Origin: Aquificaceae bacterium
GTDB lineage: Bacteria > Aquificota > Aquificia > Aquificales > Aquificaceae
DNA length: 6,976 nt
Direction: 5' to 3'
Assembly: GCA_015490215.1 (NCBI GenBank)
Contig: WFYH01000253.1
Span: 1 to 6,976 of the forward strand
Numbering within the stretch: the stretch's first letter is position 1; each line of letters opens with the position of its first letter. The translations under genes were made by a program, and so were the position numbers. Shown one piece after another: positions 1 to 5,776 of this stretch. The notes beneath the pieces were generated by a model. That model searched no databases, was not told where the DNA came from, and saw only the letters and a program-made list of their open reading frames with translations.

Positions 1-824
1 AAGGCTCCCCTCTCGTATCCGAACAGCTCCGCCTCAAGCAGGGTTTCGGGTATGGCGGCGCAGTTTATGGTTACAAAGGGTTTGTCCTTTCTTTTGCTCA
101 TAAAGTGGATAGCTCTCGCTATCAGGCTTTTTCCGGTCCCGCTCTCTCCCGTTATCAGAACGGTGGTCTCCGTCTCCGCAACCTTCTTTATCGTCTCTAT
201 CAGGTTCATCATCGCATCGCTGGTTCCCACGATGCCGTGTATGTTGTAGGACTTCCTGAGTTCCTCCCTTAGGATCTTCTTCTCTTCCTCCCACCACTTT
301 CTCTCCTCCTCTATCTTCATGTTGAGCTTGTAAAACATCCCTATCAGGGTTCCCAAGATCATCAGCGTTTCCACACCCTTTTCCACGCTTTCCCTTGAGG
401 AAAACCTCTTGAAAACCGCCAAGACCCCCACTATGTCCCCGCCCACCTTTACGGGAACCGCCACGAAGGTCTCATTCCCCGAGAGCCTTTCCCTTATACG
501 GGTTTTGTTCAGAAACTCTGAACTCTCCTTTATGTTCTGTAAGACCGCAGGGACCCCGCTTTTAAATACCTTTCCCGTTATTCCTTCCCCTTTTTTGAAG
601 ATACCCCTCCTTATCTCCTCTTCCGAAAAACCAAAAGCTCCGACTATCTTAAGCGCTTTTAGAGACCTGTCGTAAAGAGCTATAAAGCTCAGACCCACAT
701 CCCAGAAGGAGTATAGGGTCTTTAAAACCTCCCCCACCGTTTCCTTAAAGCTTAATCCCTTGCTCAAAACCTTTGCTACCTCGTTTACTATAGTCAGCTC
801 CTTTATCTGAAGGCTCTTTCTCAT
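1..824 (-). CDS. Sigma-54-dependent transcriptional activator, GAF-AAA+ (NifA/NorR-like), N-terminal part
   Basis: This is a bacterial enhancer-binding protein that would use ATP hydrolysis to remodel RNA polymerase-sigma-54 at -24/-12 promoters. 274 complete codons are visible. Residues about 10-165 look like a GAF sensory domain (segments [12 protein letters not shown] and FVAVPV are typical). A charged coiled linker follows at about 168-192, then the start of the AAA+ domain: [10 protein letters not shown] at 196-205, Walker A GESGTGKS at 226-233, and ELFGYERGA at 266-274. The gene leaves the window exactly at the GAFTGA sigma-54-contact loop, so Walker B, the arginine fingers and the DNA-binding helix-turn-helix are not seen. 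The N terminus lacks a receiver domain, so control is probably by a ligand or partner protein at the GAF domain, as in NifA or NorR; which one cannot be told. The ATG at 824-822 is the first start after an in-frame stop at 881-879, but no clear Shine-Dalgarno precedes it (the upstream bases are AT-rich). It is transcribed divergently from the lipoprotein-kinase-regulator operon. Confidence 0.9.
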   Translation of the reverse strand, partial: MRKSLQIKELTIVNEVAKVLSKGLSFKETVGEVLKTLYSFWDVGLSFIALYDRSLKALKIVGAFGFSEEEIRRGIFKKGEGITGKVFKSGVPAVLQNIKESSEFLNKTRIRERLSGNETFVAVPVKVGGDIVGVLAVFKRFSSRESVEKGVETLMILGTLIGMFYKLNMKIEEERKWWEEEKKILREELRKSYNIHGIVGTSDAMMNLIETIKKVAETETTVLITGESGTGKSLIARAIHFMSKRKDKPFVTINCAAIPETLLEAELFGYERGA

Positions 825-880
825 GTGATTAATTTTAATTAAGGTATGGGAGTAGTTCCCGGTCCGAGGGAGGAGGGCTT
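825..880. promoter_or_regulatory. Divergent intergenic region with AT-rich segment
   Basis: These 56 bp are the only space for promoters of both the minus-strand activator and the plus-strand sensing operon. The activator side (829-842) is pure A/T and forms a short dyad, TTAATT-TT-AATTAA. The operon side carries the purine-rich ribosome site (GAGGGAGGAGGG, 866-877) for the gene at 881. I see no -24/-12 (GG-N10-GC) element on either strand and no convincing -35/-10 pair, so promoter positions are not assigned. A promoter for either gene may extend into the opposing coding sequence. Confidence 0.35.
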
Positions 881-1846
881 ATGAGGATATTAATCGTTGC
901 CTTTGCTCTCCTTTTTCTGATGGGGTGTAGAGCTGAAAAGGAGAAGGAGGTAAAGATAGCGGTCTTCATATCGGGAGAGGGCAGGATGGAAAAGGTGAAG
1001 GGCTTCATGGACGGGCTTAGGGATCTCGGACTGAGCAAGGTTGATTACGTCTTCTTTGAGGGCAACAACACTTTGAGCAGGATGAGGGAGCTTGCCCAAG
1101 AGATAGCCATAAATCAGGAGGACTACGACCTCATCGCCGTGGGCGGGAGCCTTGAGGCTTACATGATAAAGGAGGCAACCGGAAGACCCAAGACCCCCGT
1201 CGTTATCTTGGGGGGAACGAGCATCAGGGAGTGGGGGCTGACGAAAGATTTAGCAAAGCCCTCCGAGAACATCACGGGTGTGGACAACCTAAACGCCGAG
1301 CTTATGGAGAAGAGGGTTGAGCTTTTTAAGAGGATGTTCCCCTCGGTAAATAAGGTTATAGTCTTTTGCAACCCTCAGTTTGAGGCTTCAAAAAACGCTA
1401 CCCGTATAACCATAAGGGCGGGAAAGAGGTTCGGCGTTAAGGTGGTTCCCGTAAACGTAAAGGATGTTAAGGAGCTTGAATACATAATCAGTCACATGAG
1501 AGAGGACGGCTTTGAGGCTATCATAATAACACCTTGCTTTTACACGGAGAACTTCCTAACCTCCTACATACTCCACTACGCCAACTTCTACCAGATTCCC
1601 GTATTCTGCCACTCGCCGGGCTTGGTTAAAAAGGGTTGTCATGTGGCTTACGGAACCTCCGGATACGAGCAGGGGTATCAGGCTTCCCACATAGCCTACA
1701 AGATCCTGAACGGGACCCCCGTTGAGTTTGTCCCCTTTGAGAGGGCTTACTACCCCCGCCTTGCAGTAAACGAGTCTGCCCTCGCCGAGATTGAGGTTGA
1801 ATACAACGGAAACTTTGTAACCTACGCCGACGAGGTGGTCAGATGA
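881..1846 (+). CDS. Orphan ABC-type substrate-binding lipoprotein (ABC_sub_bind / COG2984-like), putative sensor accessory
   Basis: This 321-residue protein is predicted to be lipid-anchored in the periplasm and to bind a small ligand. The N terminus is a short signal peptide with a lipobox-like LMGC ending at Cys16; Met at -2 is slightly unusual. The mature part has the two-lobe, type 1 periplasmic-binding-protein pattern of the ABC_sub_bind family: KIAVFISGEG (25-34), YDLIAVGGS (82-90), TPVVILGGTS (105-114), NITGVDNLNA (130-139), a second-lobe strand VIVFCNP (159-165), and the family-like tail GCHVAYGTSGYEQGYQASHIAYKILNG (252-278 in outline). The mature protein has four cysteines, C163, C219, C243 and C253; the last two are each followed by His. 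No permease or ATPase gene is adjacent. Instead the stop overlaps the kinase start by 4 bp (ATGA), which suggests a sensing role rather than transport. The ATG start follows a strong GGAGG-type site at 871-877. The family assignment is from pattern recognition; the ligand is unknown. Confidence 0.85.
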   Translation: MRILIVAFALLFLMGCRAEKEKEVKIAVFISGEGRMEKVKGFMDGLRDLGLSKVDYVFFEGNNTLSRMRELAQEIAINQEDYDLIAVGGSLEAYMIKEATGRPKTPVVILGGTSIREWGLTKDLAKPSENITGVDNLNAELMEKRVELFKRMFPSVNKVIVFCNPQFEASKNATRITIRAGKRFGVKVVPVNVKDVKELEYIISHMREDGFEAIIITPCFYTENFLTSYILHYANFYQIPVFCHSPGLVKKGCHVAYGTSGYEQGYQASHIAYKILNGTPVEFVPFERAYYPRLAVNESALAEIEVEYNGNFVTYADEVVR

Positions 1847-3795
1847 GGCTCTCCCTCAAGGCTCGGATAGTCTTGCTCCTTATGGTCCTTACCGCCATCC
1901 CTACCCTCCTTTACTTCTACCACAACTCCGCTATGAGAAAGGAAATCCTACAGAGCAGACAGCGTTTTAACCAGCTCTACGCCTCCTCGGTGGTAAGCAG
2001 GGTAGAGCTTTTCTTGGAGAGGGTCCTTTCGGAAACGGAGTCCCTTATATACCTCTACAGGAACTTGGGCTTTTCGGAGGAGCAGATAATCTGGCGCATT
2101 ACGGGACAGGTTAAGGGTATATTTGAGGGAGCTTTCTACTCTCCTGAAGGTGTGCTCCTCAGCTTTGCAAGCAGGGAGAGTGTAAAACCTTCCTTTGAAA
2201 GGTTCCTTGATCCAGACGTTTTGAAACTTCCGCAGATAGGCTACTCCCAGTATAGGGAACCCTTCCTTAGGTTTGCCTTGGAGGAAAGAGACAGGGGAAT
2301 GGTTAGGGGCATTTACGTCTTTTCGCTGGACCTTTCCCTCTTCTGGCAGTCGGTGGTTTCGGCTAAGCCCTCACCCGCTATGGAGGTGTTTCTGACGAAC
2401 TCCGAGGGTGAGATCCTTGCCTTCAGCGATATGAGGTTTTCCTCCCGTAGGAAGATACCCCTGAGGATAGGAACCTACCGATCCTCCATTACGGGCACAG
2501 ACGTGGTGGGAGTCTTCAGCAAAAGCGAGGACGGCAGGTGGGTGGTTGTGGTGGAAGAACCTCTCAGCTCCGTCCTTGAACCCCTCCAGAGCTTTCAAAG
2601 GAAGGCCCTCTTGGCAGGATCCGCCTTTATGCTGAGCGGAGGGGTCTTTGCCATCTTGGTCTTTCTGCGGATATTCAGACCTTTGGAGAACCTGAGAGAC
2701 TTCATAGTCTCTTGGGAGGAGGAGAACATACGCAAGAGGGTAAAGGCGAGCGACGAGGTAGAGGAGCTTTCCCAAGCTTTCGGAAATCTCATAAGAAGGC
2801 TGGAAGAGGAAAGGAAGCTTTACTCCGCTCTTTTTGAAAACACCTTGGACGGTGTAATCCTCTTTAACTCGGAAAGAAGGGTGATAGACGTAAACAGAAC
2901 CGTCTTGGAGCAGTTTAACCTCAAAAGGGAAGAGCTTATAGGAAGATCCATGGCGGATCTTGTAGGGGAGAATTTACCCTTTACAAGCCTTTTCTTTTCC
3001 GAGAGGAAGATAAAGCTCAAAGAGGAAATCTACTGTCAGCTCAGGCAGGAGGTTCTCAACATTGAAGGAAACCTATATCTGCTTTGGAGGCTCAGGGACC
3101 TTTCCCAAGAGAAAGAGCTTAAGGTCCTCCTTGAACACACGGCGAAGCTCTCCCTAGCAGGGGAAATAGCCTGTTCCATAGCCCACCAGATAAACAACCC
3201 TCTTGCTTCAATAATGGGCTATGCGGAAAGCCTTGAGATGACCTGTGAAGATGAGAACATCAAGAGAAAAGCCCGTGTCATAATCAAGCAGGCACGCAAG
3301 TGTGCGGAAACGGTCAGAAAGCTCCTTGAGATAGGAAAGCCCATAGAGGGAAAACCCCAGTACATCAACCCCGAGGAGGTTACCGTAGACGCCGTAACTA
3401 TGCTTTCCCCGAAGGCAAAGAAAAAGGGGGTGAGCATATCCTTCAAGTCTAACTTAAACGGCTCAAGGTTATACGCTTTCCCTTGGCAGATAGAGCAGGT
3501 GCTTGTAAACCTTATAGACAACGCCATAGACGCAAGTCCGGAGGGAGAAGTCGTTGAGGTAACGCTCACGGAGGAAAAGGGCAAAATCGTTTGGAGGATA
3601 AGGGACAAGGGACCGGGTATTCCCGAAGAGGAGATTGAAAAGATCTTTAAACCCTTTTACACTACCAAGGACCACGGAACGGGGCTTGGTCTTCCCCTCG
3701 CAAGGCGCTTTGTAAAGAACATGGGGGGTGACTTGAAGGTAAAGAGTTCAAAGGGTGCGGGCACGACGGTTGAGGTGGTTTTCGGAAAGGCATGA
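1843..3795 (+). CDS. Membrane sensor histidine kinase (periplasmic sensor-HAMP-PAS-HisKA-HATPase)
   Basis: This 650-residue inner-membrane kinase probably phosphorylates the regulator encoded just downstream. A first membrane helix at about 9-26 is followed by a periplasmic region of about 225 residues (30-254). Its segment GIYVFSLDLSLFWQS, then EVFLTNSEGEILAFSD (181-196), resembles a Cache-type sensor fold. The second membrane helix is at about 255-277, followed by HAMP (about 279-325) and PAS (about 326-420, FENTLDGVILFNSERRVIDVN). The H-box EIACSIAHQINNPL puts the phospho-acceptor at His448. The ATPase domain shows the N-box NLIDNAIDAS (556-565), G1 DKGPGIP (588-594), F-box FKPFYTT (602-608) and G2 GTGLGLPLA (612-620), so it looks catalytically complete and NtrB-like. 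The residue after His is Gln rather than the commoner Glu. The start codon overlaps the lipoprotein stop (ATGA), with GAGGTGG just upstream, and the stop overlaps the regulator start in the same way, implying translational coupling of all three genes. Confidence 0.93.
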   Translation: MRLSLKARIVLLLMVLTAIPTLLYFYHNSAMRKEILQSRQRFNQLYASSVVSRVELFLERVLSETESLIYLYRNLGFSEEQIIWRITGQVKGIFEGAFYSPEGVLLSFASRESVKPSFERFLDPDVLKLPQIGYSQYREPFLRFALEERDRGMVRGIYVFSLDLSLFWQSVVSAKPSPAMEVFLTNSEGEILAFSDMRFSSRRKIPLRIGTYRSSITGTDVVGVFSKSEDGRWVVVVEEPLSSVLEPLQSFQRKALLAGSAFMLSGGVFAILVFLRIFRPLENLRDFIVSWEEENIRKRVKASDEVEELSQAFGNLIRRLEEERKLYSALFENTLDGVILFNSERRVIDVNRTVLEQFNLKREELIGRSMADLVGENLPFTSLFFSERKIKLKEEIYCQLRQEVLNIEGNLYLLWRLRDLSQEKELKVLLEHTAKLSLAGEIACSIAHQINNPLASIMGYAESLEMTCEDENIKRKARVIIKQARKCAETVRKLLEIGKPIEGKPQYINPEEVTVDAVTMLSPKAKKKGVSISFKSNLNGSRLYAFPWQIEQVLVNLIDNAIDASPEGEVVEVTLTEEKGKIVWRIRDKGPGIPEEEIEKIFKPFYTTKDHGTGLGLPLARRFVKNMGGDLKVKSSKGAGTTVEVVFGKA

Positions 3796-5114
3796 GGGTT
3801 CTTATAGTTGAAGACGATACGGACTTTAGGGAACTTCTGGAGGAACACCTCTCCTCTTTGGGATACAGGGTTGAAACAGCCCCAGACAAGGAAACCGCCC
3901 GAAAGATACTTAACAAGTTTGACTTTTCCGTTGTTCTCCTTGACCTATTCCTGCCGGACGGCAACGGTATGGAACTGCTCCGCTGGATAAGGGAAAACAC
4001 CCCCCTTACGGAGGTTATAGTCATAACCGGTCACGGGACCATAAAGACCGCTGTGGAAGCCATGAAGCTGGGAGCCTACGACTTCCTTACCAAGCCCTGC
4101 TCCCTTAAGGAGGTGGAGGTGCTCGTAGAAAAAGCCCTTGAGTCCAGAGGTCTGAAGAGGGAAAACCTCCTTTACAGGGAAGAAAAGAGGGTTCACGTTC
4201 AATACGGAGGTTACATCTTTGCAAGTCCCTCTATGAAGGAGATCCTAAGGAATGTGGAAAAGATAGCCTGCTCCGACTGTCCCGTTCTTATAACAGGCGA
4301 ATCGGGGACGGGCAAGGAGGTTATAGCTAACCTCATCCACAAATCCAGCGACAGGGCAGACAAACCCATGGTTACCCTGAACGTAGCTTCGGTGCCGAAG
4401 GATCTCCTTGAAGCGGAACTCTTCGGTTACGAGAAGGGCGCCTTTACGGGTGCCTCCAAAGGCAGGGAAGGCTTTTTTGAGCTGGCGGACGGGGGAACGC
4501 TCTTTCTTGACGAGATAGGGGAGATGGATCTCTCCCTTCAGGCAAAGCTCCTTAGAGCCATAGAGACGAAACGCTTTTACAGGCTCGGGGGCAGAAGGGA
4601 GATAGAGAGCGACGTCAGGATAATAGCCGCCACCAACAGGGATCTTAAAAGGCTCGTTGAGGAGGGGAAATTCAGGGAGGATCTCTATTACCGCTTAAAT
4701 GTAGTTGAGATAAACATCCCGCCCCTCAGGGAGAGGAAGGAAGACATCCTGCCCCTCGCTTACCACTTCCTGAAGGTCTTTTCAAGGAAGTATTCAAAGG
4801 AGGTAAAGGATTTCTCCCGCAGGGCAAAGGAGACCCTTCTGTCTTACCCTTGGCCCGGAAACGTGCGTGAGCTCAGAAACGTGATAGAAAGGGCGGTTCT
4901 ATTTTCTGAAGGTCAAATTGTAGACGAAAGCCACGTTGACTGCCTTCTGGGGAAACCCTCCGACAGGGGCTTTAAGACCATAAAGGAGCTTGAGAAAGAA
5001 TACATAATTCAGGTCCTCAGGAGCGTAAACTTCAACAAGAAGAAAGCTTCCGAGATCCTCGGCATACCTCTAAGAACCTTCTACCGCAAGCTTGAATACT
5101 ACGGCATAGATTGA
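3792..5114 (+). CDS. NtrC-family sigma-54-dependent response regulator
   Basis: This 440-residue regulator has three domains. The receiver (1-about 118) has acidic pocket residues D8/D9, phospho-acceptor D51, T79 and K101. The AAA+ domain (about 140-375) has Walker A GESGTGKE (169-176), an intact sigma-54-contact loop GAFTGA (216-221), Walker B GGTLFLDE (234-241), sensor I around ATNRD (280-284), the arginine-finger region FREDLYYRLN (294-303) and sensor II YPWPGNVREL (352-361). The C-terminal Fis-type helix-turn-helix (about 396-440) ends in IPLRTFYRKLEYYGID. All motifs needed for phosphorylation-controlled ATPase activity and open-complex formation are present, and the length is normal for the family. 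The kinase overlaps it by 4 bp and is its likely partner. A -24/-12 promoter and a dyad lie directly downstream, so the next operon is the most probable target. A CxxC (C160, C163) sits just before Walker A. The specific gene name cannot be assigned. Confidence 0.95.
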   Translation: MRVLIVEDDTDFRELLEEHLSSLGYRVETAPDKETARKILNKFDFSVVLLDLFLPDGNGMELLRWIRENTPLTEVIVITGHGTIKTAVEAMKLGAYDFLTKPCSLKEVEVLVEKALESRGLKRENLLYREEKRVHVQYGGYIFASPSMKEILRNVEKIACSDCPVLITGESGTGKEVIANLIHKSSDRADKPMVTLNVASVPKDLLEAELFGYEKGAFTGASKGREGFFELADGGTLFLDEIGEMDLSLQAKLLRAIETKRFYRLGGRREIESDVRIIAATNRDLKRLVEEGKFREDLYYRLNVVEINIPPLRERKEDILPLAYHFLKVFSRKYSKEVKDFSRRAKETLLSYPWPGNVRELRNVIERAVLFSEGQIVDESHVDCLLGKPSDRGFKTIKELEKEYIIQVLRSVNFNKKKASEILGIPLRTFYRKLEYYGID

Positions 5115-5115
5115 C

Positions 5116-5152
5116 TTTGCCATTCTGACAAACCCTCTGTCAATTTGGCAAA
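5116..5152. promoter_or_regulatory. 37-bp nested dyad, candidate enhancer site for the NtrC-type regulator
   Basis: Two inverted-repeat pairs share one centre at 5134: the outer arms TTTGCCA (5116-5122) and TGGCAAA (5146-5152), and the inner arms TGACA (5126-5130) and TGTCA (5138-5142), with 3-bp and 7-bp spacers. All 12 arm pairs are exact. The centre lies about 98 bp upstream of the transcription start predicted from the -24/-12 element, a normal distance for a sigma-54 enhancer. It begins one base after the regulator stop codon, so it could also form an RNA hairpin at the 3' end of the upstream operon. There is no T-run after it, which argues against a simple intrinsic terminator. Binding by the adjacent regulator is inferred from position. 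Confidence 0.6.
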
Positions 5153-5165
5153 AGTTCAGGCCACA

Positions 5166-5173
5166 TGTCAATT
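5166..5173 (+). promoter_or_regulatory. Additional TGTCAATT half-site repeat
   Basis: TGTCAATT at 5166-5173 is an exact second copy of the bases at 5138-5145, the right inner arm of the dyad plus its flank, 28 bp further downstream. It lies between the dyad and the -24/-12 promoter and could be an auxiliary regulator half-site. No matching left arm is present at the dyad's spacing, so it may be chance. Confidence 0.3.
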
Positions 5174-5205
5174 CTTAAGTGATTGATAGCTCTAAATTTT
5201 CCTTT

Positions 5206-5220
5206 TGGCACAGTCTTTGC
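5206..5220 (+). promoter_or_regulatory. Sigma-54 (RpoN) -24/-12 promoter
   Basis: TGGCAC (5206-5211), five bases, then TTGC (5217-5220) match the RpoN consensus TGGCAC-N5-TTGC exactly. The invariant GG (5207-5208) and GC (5219-5220) are separated by 10 bp. Taking the GC as -13/-12 places transcription start near 5232, leaving a leader of about 26 nt that contains the ribosome site of the gene at 5258. The promoter follows the gene of a sigma-54-type regulator and a candidate enhancer dyad, which is the expected arrangement. Confidence 0.88.
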
Positions 5221-5243
5221 CACACCGCAGGTAAATCTGCGAA

Positions 5244-5250
5244 AAGGAGG
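5244..5250 (+). promoter_or_regulatory. Ribosome binding site fixing the start of the DsrE-like gene
   Basis: AAGGAGG ends 7 bases before the ATG at 5258. It decides that start over an in-frame TTG at 5183, which lies upstream of the predicted transcription start and would add 25 residues in front of a perfect Tat signal. Confidence 0.85.
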
Positions 5251-5257
5251 TGCTCAG

Positions 5258-5761
5258 ATGGACAGGCGGGATCTTCTTAAACTGGGTGCGGCGGCTGTTG
5301 CGGTGCCTTTGGTCGGGTCTGTGGCAAACGCCAAGAACGTTCGGCTCAGCTTTGAGGATCTAAAGAAGGAGGCGAAGGTAAACGTCATATACCACGCAGA
5401 CTTTCCCCAAGAGAAGCGCTTTAAGACCATGCTCAGGAACATAACCAACCACCTTTCCGTTTACGACTTTGACCCCTTCAGGATAAAGATTGTGGTGGTC
5501 TCCCACGGAGCGGGGGCAAAGTTTCTGCTCAAAGACTTGAAGGGAACCAAGTGGGCGAAGGAACCTATAGATCAAAAAGCGCTGAAGATAAAAATGGAAG
5601 AGCTTCTTCAGTATGGGGTGGATTTCTACGTCTGCGGTATAACCGTCAAAAGGGCAAAGTTGGCGGGTAAACTCTACGACTTTGTGAAAATAGTTCCCTC
5701 CGGGGTAGGAACGGTAGCTCACCTGCAAACCCTCGGCTATGCCTACATCAAGGTCCAGTAA
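5258..5761 (+). CDS. Tat-exported DsrE/F-like (COG1416-type) periplasmic protein
   Basis: This is a 167-residue precursor. The N terminus is a twin-arginine signal: DRRDLLKL at 2-9, a hydrophobic stretch, and an ANA cleavage site after residue 25. The mature part of about 142 residues resembles the small DsrE/DsrF-like fold: VNVIYHADF (41-49), RIKIVVVSHGAGAKFLL (75-91), GVDFYVCGITVKRAKL (120-135), and the ending IVPSGVGTVAHLQTLGYAYIKV (145-166 in outline), which is characteristic of the COG1416 branch. Cys126 sits where DsrE-family proteins carry their conserved cysteine and is the only cysteine in the protein. Cytoplasmic DsrE/TusD relatives handle persulfide sulfur; a sulfur or thiol role for this exported version is an inference. 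Tat use suggests folding, or cofactor or partner loading, before export. It is the first gene behind the -24/-12 promoter, and the porin-like gene starts 15 bp after its stop. Confidence 0.83.
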   Translation: MDRRDLLKLGAAAVAVPLVGSVANAKNVRLSFEDLKKEAKVNVIYHADFPQEKRFKTMLRNITNHLSVYDFDPFRIKIVVVSHGAGAKFLLKDLKGTKWAKEPIDQKALKIKMEELLQYGVDFYVCGITVKRAKLAGKLYDFVKIVPSGVGTVAHLQTLGYAYIKVQ

Positions 5762-5776
5762 AGGGAGGAAGGGACG

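Noticed and set aside
848..860. Short dyad GGGA-N5-TCCC in the divergent gap as an operator
   Set aside because: The arms are only four bases long and no second copy or known motif is nearby.
881..1846. Transport function as part of a full ABC importer
   Set aside because: No permease or ATPase gene is present on either side in this window; the direct neighbours are regulatory genes and the overlap is with a kinase.
5116..5152. Intrinsic (rho-independent) terminator for the lipoprotein-kinase-regulator operon
   Set aside because: The dyad could fold as a hairpin right after the stop codon, but the stem is interrupted, not GC-rich, and followed by AAAGTTCAGG rather than a T-run. Its exact nested symmetry and distance to the -24/-12 promoter fit a DNA operator better.
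5226..5241. Hairpin CGCAG-N6-CTGCG upstream of the DsrE-like gene, as a possible 5'-leader regulatory structure
   Set aside because: The start predicted from the -24/-12 element is near 5232, so the left arm would not be transcribed. The 5-bp arms are short enough to be chance.
5183..5257. N-terminal extension of the DsrE-like protein from an in-frame TTG at 5183
   Set aside because: It lies upstream of the predicted transcription start, has no ribosome site, covers the -24/-12 promoter, and would bury the Tat signal that begins at the ATG at 5258.
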